The notes beneath the pieces were generated by a model that was not told where the DNA came from, made no database searches, and saw nothing but the letters and a program-made list of their open reading frames with translations. Source: Pseudomonas sp. UBA5706 (GTDB taxonomy: Bacteria > Pseudomonadota > Gammaproteobacteria > Pseudomonadales > Pseudomonadaceae). From it: a stretch of 64,000 nucleotides of DNA. Both the position numbers and the translations under genes were made by a program. The DNA lies in assembly GCF_002419965.1 (NCBI RefSeq), contig NZ_DIHC01000060.1, positions 124,001 to 188,000 on the forward strand. Reading direction: 5' to 3'. Shown piece after piece: positions 47,255-54,437 of the stretch; position 1 is the first letter of the stretch, and each line of letters starts with the position of its first letter.

Positions 47255-48541
47255 TCAGCGTTGCGCCGTCTTGCTCGGGCCGGACGCGCTGTTCTCATGG
47301 ATGACGCGGTTGATCAATGCGTCGGCCTCGGCCAGCTGTTTGCTGTACACATCGGTGGTGTACGAGGCCTGCTTGGGCGGCTGCTGCGCCAGTACCGGTC
47401 CGCTCTGGTCGTGCAGGTTGACGTCGACCACGGTCGAAAGGCCGATGCGCAGTGGGTTCTTCGCCAGCTCGTCGGCATTGATGTGGATTCGCACGGGCAC
47501 CCGTTGCACGATCTTGATCCAGTTACCGGTGGCGTTCTGCGCAGGCAGCAATGCGAACGCACTGCCCGTACCGGCGCCCACGCTGTCGATGGTGCCGCTG
47601 TACTTCACGTCGCCGCCATACAGGTCGGCTTCGATATCCACTGGCTGGCCGATACGCATCTTGCCCAACTGGGTTTCCTTGAAGTTGGCATCGATCCACA
47701 GCTGATCCAGAGGAATCACAGCCATCAGCGCGGTACCCGGCTGAACGCGCTGACCCAACTGCACGGTCCGCTTGGCCACGTAGCCGGTCACGGGTGCGAT
47801 CAGGGTGCTGCGCGCGCTGGACAGGTAAGCCTGACGCAGCTGAGCAGCGGCCGCCTTCACGTCCGGGTGCGAGGACACTTGCGTGTCGTCGACCAGCGCC
47901 GTGCTGGTCACCAATTGCTGCTGGATATTGGCCAGGGCGCTTTGTGCACTGGTCAGGTCATCCTTGGCGTGGGACAGCTCTTCCTGAGAGATCGCCCCAC
48001 CAGCGGCCAGACTGCGCCGACGATTGTAGTTGTCCTGAGCCCGCTGCACCTCGGCGCGCTGGGCAGCCAGTTGCGCCTTGATGCCATCGACGTTGCTGTA
48101 CAAGCCACGCACCTGACGCACCACCTTGCCCAGATTGGCCTCGGCGCTTTGTTGCGCGACTTCGGCGTCGTTGGGGTCGAACTGCACCAGCACCTGGCCT
48201 TCGCGGACCAGATCACCATCGTCGGCACCAATGCTGACGACTGTTCCTGTCACCTGCGGAGTGATTTCCACCACGTTGCCATTAACGTAGGCATCGTCGG
48301 TGCTCTCGCTCCACTGTCCCCAGATCTCATACCAGGCCCAAACCCCCAGGCCGGCAAGAATCACGACCACCGCCAGACCAATCAGCAGCAACTTGCGCTT
48401 GCGCGGATTCTTTTGCGGCTTGCCAGCTTTGTCATCCTGCGGCTTGGTCTCTTGTTGCTTGCCGTCCTGTGGTTTGGTGTCCGCGCCCTGGGCGTCCTGT
48501 TGGTCGTTGGCAGTGTTGTTTTCGGTAGTGGCATTGGCCAT
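47255..48541 (-). CDS. emrA: Multidrug efflux membrane fusion protein EmrA
   Basis: A 428-residue periplasmic adaptor. The cytoplasmic N-terminus is unusually rich in Gln, Asp and Lys (about 1-48), followed by one membrane helix (about 50-70), the lipoyl/barrel-sandwich halves (STDDAYVNGNVVEITP and the later VAKRTVQLGQRVQPG) and a coiled-coil hairpin between them. It links EmrB to the outer-membrane factor. It starts 10 bases past the oprM-like gene. Confidence 0.93.
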   Translation of the reverse strand: MANATTENNTANDQQDAQGADTKPQDGKQQETKPQDDKAGKPQKNPRKRKLLLIGLAVVVILAGLGVWAWYEIWGQWSESTDDAYVNGNVVEITPQVTGTVVSIGADDGDLVREGQVLVQFDPNDAEVAQQSAEANLGKVVRQVRGLYSNVDGIKAQLAAQRAEVQRAQDNYNRRRSLAAGGAISQEELSHAKDDLTSAQSALANIQQQLVTSTALVDDTQVSSHPDVKAAAAQLRQAYLSSARSTLIAPVTGYVAKRTVQLGQRVQPGTALMAVIPLDQLWIDANFKETQLGKMRIGQPVDIEADLYGGDVKYSGTIDSVGAGTGSAFALLPAQNATGNWIKIVQRVPVRIHINADELAKNPLRIGLSTVVDVNLHDQSGPVLAQQPPKQASYTTDVYSKQLAEADALINRVIHENSASGPSKTAQR

Positions 48542-48551
48542 GACGATTACC

Positions 48552-50048
48552 TTAATGAGTCAGCGAAGCAGTTGAGGGGACGGCCGGGGCGGCGTTATCG
48601 CCGGGCTTGCTCTCTTCGAAGCCTCCCCCCAGGGCCTGCATCAACTGGATCGAAAGATCGATTCGTTCCGCGTTGAGATCAGCCAGTTGGCGTTGCGACT
48701 GCAGCAATTGCTGCTCGACGGTCAGCACATCGAGGTAGTTGCCTATCCCCGAGGAATAACGCTGAACGACGGTGTTGTAGGACTTCTGAATGACATCGGT
48801 GGCCTGCTGACGCGCATCGATCTGGCCGCCGATGGCGTGCAGCTGGCCGATGTTGTCGCTGACATCGCCCAAGGCCCGCACCAGGGTCTTGTTGTACTGC
48901 GCGACCGCCAGGTCGTAGTCGGCATCCCGCGCATCGAGATCAGCGCGGCGGCGACCGCCATCGAAGATCGGCAGCGAAACGGTGGGGGCAACGTTGAAGA
49001 AGCGGCCTGCCGAACCGAACATTGCGTCACCGAGCAACGACTCCACGCCCGCCGAAGCGCCAAGGTTCAGGTTCGGATAGAAGTTGGTCTTGCTGGCAGC
49101 AATGTCCTTGTTCGCCGCCTCGACCCGCCAGCGCGCTGCCACCAGATCCGGGCGGCGCCCCAGCAACTCGGCGGGCACCACCGAAGGTAATGCCACCGTG
49201 GCAGGCCTGAGTACATTCGGCCGGGTAAGCGCTTCGCCGCGATCCGGACCTTTGCCCATCAAAACCGCGAGGCTGATCTTCGCTGTACGCAGACGTTTGT
49301 CGGCGTCGATCAGCGCTTCGCGGGAGCCCGCTTCCAGGCTCTGGTTTTGCTGATACTGATATTCGCTGTCGATGCCGGACTTGAAGCGACGCTCGCCCAG
49401 GTCCAGCAGTTGCCGGGTACGCTTGAGGTCATCGGCGGCCAGGTCGCGTACGACATAGGCCTGTCCGAGATCGCTGTAGGCTCGGGCAACGTCGGCTGCG
49501 AGGGTTAACTGCGCGGCCTGCTGGTCGATCTCATAGGCACGGGCCTGCCCCAGCGCCGCTTCCCAGGCAGCACGCTGGCCACCCCATAGGTCGAAGTTGT
49601 AATTAAAGCTGGCGCCCAGACTGCGCAAGGTGCTGTAGCGGCCGCCTTGGCCCGTCGGGTCCTGATCCTTGGCCAGACGCGAGCGGCTGACACTGGCGTC
49701 GGCCTCAACGGTCGGCATGCGATCGGCATCGGCGGCATCGGCTGCGGCATTGGCCTGATGCGTCCGCGCGGCGGCAATCTGCATGTCCGGGCTATCACGC
49801 AGCGCCTCGGTGATCATGGCGTCCAGTTGTGGATCGCCCAGGCTGGTCCACCAATCACGCTTTGGCCAGGACGCTGGCGACAGATCGATGCCTTTGAAGC
49901 TTTGTTCAGCCTGCAGATTATTGGCATCGATACCGACACCCTCGGTGTTCAAGCCTCTGGAACTGGCGCAGCCAGCCACGACCAGCGCGACGAATACCAG
50001 GCTCAACGATGTACGCAAGGCCGAGCCCTGCTGGATTCGAATGTTCAT
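48552..50048 (-). CDS. Outer membrane efflux lipoprotein (OprM/NodT family)
   Basis: A 498-residue TolC-type outer-membrane factor. The lipobox VAGC puts the acylated Cys at residue 27. Two OEP repeats follow, with LGRRPDLVAARWRVEAANKDI between them, a hallmark of NodT-type factors. It forms the exit duct for EmrAB. The start overlaps the marR stop by four bases (ATGA). The Asn/Pro-rich C-terminal tail is variable. Confidence 0.92.
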   Translation of the reverse strand: MNIRIQQGSALRTSLSLVFVALVVAGCASSRGLNTEGVGIDANNLQAEQSFKGIDLSPASWPKRDWWTSLGDPQLDAMITEALRDSPDMQIAAARTHQANAAADAADADRMPTVEADASVSRSRLAKDQDPTGQGGRYSTLRSLGASFNYNFDLWGGQRAAWEAALGQARAYEIDQQAAQLTLAADVARAYSDLGQAYVVRDLAADDLKRTRQLLDLGERRFKSGIDSEYQYQQNQSLEAGSREALIDADKRLRTAKISLAVLMGKGPDRGEALTRPNVLRPATVALPSVVPAELLGRRPDLVAARWRVEAANKDIAASKTNFYPNLNLGASAGVESLLGDAMFGSAGRFFNVAPTVSLPIFDGGRRRADLDARDADYDLAVAQYNKTLVRALGDVSDNIGQLHAIGGQIDARQQATDVIQKSYNTVVQRYSSGIGNYLDVLTVEQQLLQSQRQLADLNAERIDLSIQLMQALGGGFEESKPGDNAAPAVPSTASLTH

Positions 50049-50518
50049 TTTCCTGCCATCCGGGCGAGCGTAATGGGGTCCGCCGAAGCAACCAGAATCT
50101 TGGTGAGGATCTTTTCAAGCGTGGCCAGCTCGCTGTGTTCGAGCACGCCAACCATCTCATTCATCGCCTGAGCCCCTACGTAGGGCAACAAGTCCGACAA
50201 CGCCTGGCCGGCTTGGGTCAACGCCAAACGCACCTGACGACGATCCGCTTCAGACCGCGTACGGGTCAGCAGGTCTTTTTGTTCCAGACGATCGAGCATG
50301 CGCGTCATTGAGCCGCTGTCCAGCGAGAGCATGCGGCACAGGTCCGCCGGCGTTTGCGCGCAAAATCGGCGAATCATGATCAGCACCTTGAACTGCTGTG
50401 CCGTAAGGCTATGCGGTTCAAGGTGCTTGTCGAGAATGCGGTTTTTCAGGTTTTCGGTACGTCCCAATAACATGCCCAACAGGCTGTCATCGAAAGTCTC
50501 GGGAGTGAAATGGGCCAT
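50045..50518 (-). CDS. MarR-family regulator of the efflux operon
   Basis: A 157-residue MarR-type winged-helix regulator. Helix-turn-helix and wing are recognisable from LTAQQFKVLIMIRRF through DRLEQKDLLTRTRSEADRRQVRLALTQAG. As the first gene of the efflux operon and next to two palindromes in its own promoter, it is almost certainly an autorepressor relieved by a drug or phenolic ligand, like EmrR. Confidence 0.92.
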   Translation of the reverse strand: MAHFTPETFDDSLLGMLLGRTENLKNRILDKHLEPHSLTAQQFKVLIMIRRFCAQTPADLCRMLSLDSGSMTRMLDRLEQKDLLTRTRSEADRRQVRLALTQAGQALSDLLPYVGAQAMNEMVGVLEHSELATLEKILTKILVASADPITLARMAGK

Positions 50519-50532
50519 TGATAACCACCAAT

Positions 50533-50550
50533 TATCTGCCTAGGCAGTTA
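50533..50550. promoter_or_regulatory. MarR operator site 1
   Basis: TATCTGCCTAGGCAGTTA has a perfect 12-bp core CTGCCTAGGCAG. It lies 15 bases before the marR start and is the same sequence as site 2 in its core. Centres of the two sites are 30 bp apart. Confidence 0.75.
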
Positions 50551-50559
50551 GTTGCGCGG

Positions 50560-50588
50560 ATATTACTGCCTAGGCAGTAAACACACAA
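50560..50588 (-). promoter_or_regulatory. Promoter of the marR-oprM-emrAB operon
   Basis: On the minus strand TTGTGT (50588-50583) is 17 bases from TAATAT (50565-50560). The spacer contains operator 2, so MarR binding should block RNA polymerase. Confidence 0.5.
50563..50580. promoter_or_regulatory. MarR operator site 2
   Basis: TTACTGCCTAGGCAGTAA is a perfect 18-bp palindrome, the length typical of MarR-family operators. It sits between the -35 and -10 boxes. Confidence 0.8.
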
Positions 50589-50780
50589 TGAAACATTTTT
50601 TAGAAACCGCTGCTCGGGCGGGCTTTCATTCGGGCGAACAGACCCTCTGTTCGGACCCGCTCATGGACATTCGCTTGCCCCGAAATGTGAGCGTGGCGGC
50701 AACTTTCCCTTTGCCTCTTCGGCGCCTATCATCTACCGGCGCTGGCTGTCGCAAAGACCCAGCGTACCCGCGCTGCGCGC

Positions 50781-51479
50781 ATGCTCTCATGTGAAGCCGT
50801 CAAACAGATGATTACTCTCCAAGACCTCAACGATTTCATTGGCAATCCGGACCTCAACGAAAGTGTGAAGCAGGTCTGGGACTTGATCGGCGCACGTTTC
50901 GAACAAGCACAGGCTGTGCTGCCTGCCGAACACGCCATGCCGCGCCGCGAGCTGTCGTTCCACGATCATGTCCGGCTGTTGGGTTATCTCGCATTGCTAA
51001 TCGAAGGGATACCGGGTGATGTGGTCGAAATTGGTGTCTGGAAGGGTAAATCCCTGGTACTGATGAACGAGGTTTGCAATCACGAACGCCGTGTCATCGG
51101 TATTGACCCTTTCGAACTGCCCAACCAGCTCGAAGAATTCAGCCACTACAAAAACGCATTTCTCCCAGACGCACACATACTCAGAGGTTATTCGCAGTTG
51201 TGTGCCGAGCGTTTCTACGGCCTCTCGCCTAAAGTTGCACTGCTGCATATCGACGGCGGGCACGCCGGGCGCAACGTCCTGCTCGACTTCCTGCTGTATT
51301 CCCCCACCGTGGTGCCGGGGGGATTCATCGTATTCGACGACTATGGCGATTACCTGCACTCGCCAGAAGTCGGACCAGCGGTCGACCTGCTCAGGGCCGC
51401 CGGTTACTTCAAGGGCTTCCATGTGATCGGCTGCGTGCGCCATTTCGAAAGCAGCTATGTCATCCAGCGCGTGAGCTGA
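50781..51479 (+). CDS. Class I SAM-dependent methyltransferase (Methyltransf_24/TylF-like)
   Basis: A 232-residue Rossmann methyltransferase. Motif I VVEIGVWKGKS (about 81-91) binds SAM. LLHIDGGHAGRNVLLD (about 155-170) and FIVFDDYGDY resemble the metal-binding Asp region of TylF/macrocin O-methyltransferases. Substrate unknown. The start could be 50781 or the ATG ten codons later (50808), which has GAAG upstream. It stands alone between the efflux operon and miaE, so context does not help. Confidence 0.75.
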   Translation: MLSCEAVKQMITLQDLNDFIGNPDLNESVKQVWDLIGARFEQAQAVLPAEHAMPRRELSFHDHVRLLGYLALLIEGIPGDVVEIGVWKGKSLVLMNEVCNHERRVIGIDPFELPNQLEEFSHYKNAFLPDAHILRGYSQLCAERFYGLSPKVALLHIDGGHAGRNVLLDFLLYSPTVVPGGFIVFDDYGDYLHSPEVGPAVDLLRAAGYFKGFHVIGCVRHFESSYVIQRVS

Positions 51480-51514
51480 CTGCACCCTCCCTGTGCTGCC
51501 CTACCGCCCCTGAC

Positions 51515-52123
51515 TCATCCCCTGGGCACACCACTGTGAAAGCGGAAATCCTCATCCGTGCTTTCGATCAATTCGCGCTCGGCCAGGCGGATTTCCTCGA
51601 TCTTGGCGTTGACATCCGCTTCATCGCCGTAAAGGTAAGCTAGCTTCAGGTAGTCTTGGAAATGCCGGGCTTCGGATTTGAGCAAGCTGGCGTAGAACTT
51701 CGACAGATCGGCATCCAAATGCGGCACAAGAGCGGCAAAGCGTTCGCATGATCTCGCCTCGACGATGGCGCCGACGATCAGCGCGTCGGTCAGGCGATAT
51801 GGGTTGTGGTTGCGCACGCGTTTGCGCAGTGATCCGGCATAGCGGGCCGAACTGATATTGGCCATCGGAATGCCGCGCTTCCTGATGATGCCAATCACCT
51901 GTTCGAAATGTCGCAGTTCTTCGCGGGCCAGACGCGACATCTTTGCCAACAGATCGAACTTGTCGTTGTACTGAAACATGAACTGGAACGCCGCGCCGGC
52001 CGCTTTCTTTTCGTTGTTCGCGTGGTCGATCAGCAGGATATCCAAGTTCTGCAAGGCTGCCTGGACCCAGGCGTCGGGGGTCGGGCAAAGCAGGAAGGCG
52101 TCGATTTCCGGATAAATCTGCAT
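51515..52123 (-). CDS. miaE: tRNA 2-methylthio-N6-isopentenyladenosine hydroxylase MiaE
   Basis: A 202-residue ferritin-like non-haem diiron enzyme. Ligands are likely Glu38 (NNEKKA), Glu69 and His72 (EELRH), a Glu in VEARSCERF, and Glu151 and His154 (EARHF). It hydroxylates ms2i6A37 of tRNA to ms2io6A. The ATG at 52123 (MQIYPEIDAF) matches the family start; a TTG nine codons upstream is less likely. A perfect -10 box TATAAT lies on the minus strand at 52164-52159. Confidence 0.92.
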   Translation of the reverse strand: MQIYPEIDAFLLCPTPDAWVQAALQNLDILLIDHANNEKKAAGAAFQFMFQYNDKFDLLAKMSRLAREELRHFEQVIGIIRKRGIPMANISSARYAGSLRKRVRNHNPYRLTDALIVGAIVEARSCERFAALVPHLDADLSKFYASLLKSEARHFQDYLKLAYLYGDEADVNAKIEEIRLAERELIESTDEDFRFHSGVPRG

Positions 52124-52158
52124 GAGGTTCACGAATGGCTGGATGGGCAAGGCGCAGC

Positions 52159-52164
52159 ATTATA
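52159..52164 (-). promoter_or_regulatory. -10 box of the miaE promoter
   Basis: TATAAT on the minus strand, 36 bases before the miaE ATG. The -35 region (CTGGTT at 17 bases) is weak, so the call rests mainly on the perfect -10. Confidence 0.4.
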
Positions 52165-52380
52165 CGGGCCTCGGGGCGCAGAACCAGTCTCGTGATCTCT
52201 AAAGCCGTTGACCCCGATCATGGCGACGTTTCTTACGCTGCAAATCCCGGGGTCTGCGGGTGTTCAAGTTCAATGAAGCAAAAGCGAAGGCTCTTACAAC
52301 ATTTTAGGAAGTCATGCGCTGGAGGCCTTTCGGTAAGCACGAGGATAATGCCCCCCGTCGAAAAAGCCTCGGAACTCCGC

Positions 52381-53550
52381 ATGTCCAAACTTCACTACGT
52401 CAGCCCATGGCTCAGCGCTGCTTTGCTCGCGTGCTCCATGGCAACAGCCAGCCACGCCGCCGGTCATCCGCCGCACCGGATAAAAGCCGTTGTGGACTCT
52501 GCGTTGCAGCCGGTCATCAAGCAATATGCGATTCCCGGAATGTCCGTCGGCCTCGTAGTAGGGGGTAAGCCCCACTTTTTAAATTATGGGATCGCGTCGA
52601 AGACGACCCGCCAACCCGTCAGCGAAGACACCTTGTTCGAACTGGGCTCCATCAGCAAAACGTTCACCGCTACTGCCGCCACATACGCTCAACTCAACGG
52701 CAGGTTATCCCTCGTCGATAAGACCCGAACATACCTGCCATCCCTGAATAACCACCCGTTCGGAGACGTCAAGCTGCTCAGTCTCGGCACCCACACGACT
52801 GGCGGGCTGCCACTGCAAGTGCCAGACAGCATCCGCGACGAACAGCAACTGATGAGTTATTTCCAGGCGTGGCAACCGAGCTGCGCGCAAGGAACATGTC
52901 GCACCTACGCCAATCCGGGTATCGGCACATTGGGCCTGATCACCGCCAAAGCGACGGGCATGGATTTCGTGACACTGATGGAGCATCACCTGTTTCCCGC
53001 GCTGGGACTGAAAAACAGCTATATCCGGGTATCTGAAGCAAAACTCCCCCTTTACGCCCAGGGCTACACCACAACAGACGAGCCTGTACGCATGGCAACG
53101 GCCGTTTTGTCCTCGGAGGCCTACGGGATCAAATCCAGCGCCACCGACCTGACCCGCTTCATGCAGGCCAACATGCAGCAGGTGAAGATCGACCAGAAGC
53201 TTCAGCAGGCGATTACCGACACCCATACCGGCTACTTCCAGGCGGGGGGCATGATTCAGGGCCTGATCTGGGAACAATATCCTATGCCCGTCAGCCTGGA
53301 CGCGCTGCAGCGGGGCAATGCGGCGGACATGATCTACAACGCCACACCTGTGACGGCCATCGAGCCGCCGCAAGCACCGCGCACGGATGTGTGGATTAAC
53401 AAGACAGGCGGCACCAGAGGGTTCGGGAGCTACATCGCGTTTATCCCGCAGAAGCAGCTCGGGATCGTGATATTGGCCAACAGGAGCTACCCCAACGCAG
53501 CACGCATAGACGCTGCCTATCGGATTCTGAGCGCACTTGTCGAAGACTGA
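52381..53550 (+). CDS. ampC: Class C beta-lactamase (AmpC-type)
   Basis: A 389-residue exported serine beta-lactamase. The signal peptide ends after about residue 26 (ASHA). Ser90-x-x-Lys93 (SISK), Tyr176-Ala-Asn178 and Lys341-Thr-Gly are intact; in mature numbering these fall exactly at Ser64, Tyr150 and Lys315 of AmpC. It hydrolyses cephalosporins and penicillins in the periplasm. Two Cys (168 and 173) flank the loop before Tyr176 and are unusual. No ampR gene is adjacent, so the usual LysR-type induction circuit is not encoded here. The stop is directly abutted by the convergent DUF1289 gene. Confidence 0.9.
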   Translation: MSKLHYVSPWLSAALLACSMATASHAAGHPPHRIKAVVDSALQPVIKQYAIPGMSVGLVVGGKPHFLNYGIASKTTRQPVSEDTLFELGSISKTFTATAATYAQLNGRLSLVDKTRTYLPSLNNHPFGDVKLLSLGTHTTGGLPLQVPDSIRDEQQLMSYFQAWQPSCAQGTCRTYANPGIGTLGLITAKATGMDFVTLMEHHLFPALGLKNSYIRVSEAKLPLYAQGYTTTDEPVRMATAVLSSEAYGIKSSATDLTRFMQANMQQVKIDQKLQQAITDTHTGYFQAGGMIQGLIWEQYPMPVSLDALQRGNAADMIYNATPVTAIEPPQAPRTDVWINKTGGTRGFGSYIAFIPQKQLGIVILANRSYPNAARIDAAYRILSALVED

Positions 53551-54030
53551 TCAGGGCGTCGCTGGCTGAAGGGCGTCTTGCAGAAAACCGGGCGCGATGT
53601 AGCGCTCGTAATGCGCTTCGGACAGCAGGAAAAATTCCCGATCAATGGCATCGCGCAACTCAGGCAGTCCCCAGTTGCGGAATTCGGGCAGCAAGACCAT
53701 TCCATAGGCCTCAAGGTTGTTGATCGCCCGCGCACCTCGTGCGATCAACTGGTAGGCCCAGCAATATTCCGACTGCTGCGGCACGAAACGGATCTTGCGT
53801 TGTTCAAGCTGTTGGCGCAGCTTGTCTGTGTCAAACACCTCGACCTTGGCCGCCATTACCTGGACCAGCAGTTGTTCAAGACGCAACCAGACCGCGCGCT
53901 TTTCGTCCTCGTTATAGCCGTTCCAATGAATCACTTCATGGTGAAAACGCTTGCAACCGCGGCAAACGAGGTCGCCGTAGACGGTAGAACACAAGCCCAC
54001 GCAGGGCGTCTTGATGATGTGATTGGGCAT
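53551..54030 (-). CDS. DUF1289 domain protein
   Basis: A 159-residue protein whose N-terminus has the DUF1289 cysteine pattern (TPCVGLCS and LVCRGCKRF, four Cys at about 10, 14, 23, 26), probably binding a metal. The C-terminal two thirds are helical and unnamed. The ATG at 54030 (MPNHIIKTP) is used because the frame upstream begins only with GTG. The stop codon shares the junction TGATCA with ampC. In P. aeruginosa a small gene of this kind also lies next to acnB. Function unknown. Confidence 0.8.
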   Translation of the reverse strand: MPNHIIKTPCVGLCSTVYGDLVCRGCKRFHHEVIHWNGYNEDEKRAVWLRLEQLLVQVMAAKVEVFDTDKLRQQLEQRKIRFVPQQSEYCWAYQLIARGARAINNLEAYGMVLLPEFRNWGLPELRDAIDREFFLLSEAHYERYIAPGFLQDALQPATP

Positions 54031-54116
54031 GGTGGGGAACACGGCAACGGACGAAACACGTCGCCATGTTAGCCCTTTGTCTAACGGGGTACACCCCCGA
54101 AGATGTAGGGTCTAAC

Positions 54117-54145
54117 TTACCTTTACCTTTTTTTTACCGTAGAAT
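54117..54145 (+). promoter_or_regulatory. Promoter candidate of acnB
   Basis: TTACCT (54117-54122) is 17 bases from TAGAAT (54140-54145). The predicted start at about 54152 leaves a 286-base leader before the acnB GTG. A T-run lies in the spacer. Confidence 0.45.
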
Positions 54146-54177
54146 CACCGGGCCTTTTAAGGCGCCAATGTCCGTTG

Positions 54178-54318
54178 GAAGCTGTTTTCAAAGCGTCACG
54201 AGCACAGTCAGGGCTCTATAACGGGAGCCTACCCCGCAGTACGGTTCTAAGACGCAGGTCCGCCTGCGTCCCCTCCTCCAGAACCGCCACGCAGGCGTAA
54301 AACTTTGAAAACAGCTTC
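54178..54318 (+). ncRNA. Structured leader RNA upstream of acnB with alternative helices
   Basis: A perfect 16-bp inverted repeat, GAAGCTGTTTTCAAAG (54178-54193) and its complement (54303-54318), encloses further stems. CGGTTCT/AGAACCG pair at 54242-54248 and 54280-54286. GACGCAGG/CCTGCGTC pair at 54251-54258 and 54263-54270. The segment CGCCTGCG (54261-54268) can instead pair with CGCAGGCG (54290-54297). A last hairpin GTCCC/GGGAC (54397-54418) stands just before the ribosome-binding site. It is either a cis-acting leader or a small RNA gene; I do not recognise a named family. Confidence 0.55.
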
Positions 54319-54437
54319 TGTTGGGAATCGTCAGCTGCCTGCCCAAAGACCCAAAAAGTTTTAACGAGCACGGTTGCGGACCTTTTCTGGATGAGCGTCC
54401 CGGACACCCATTTGGGACCACTGATGAGGGTAATACT

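Noticed and set aside
54420..54427. CTGATGAG resembling a hammerhead ribozyme core
   Set aside because: The required GAAA core and enclosing helices are absent; the bases belong to the acnB ribosome-binding region.
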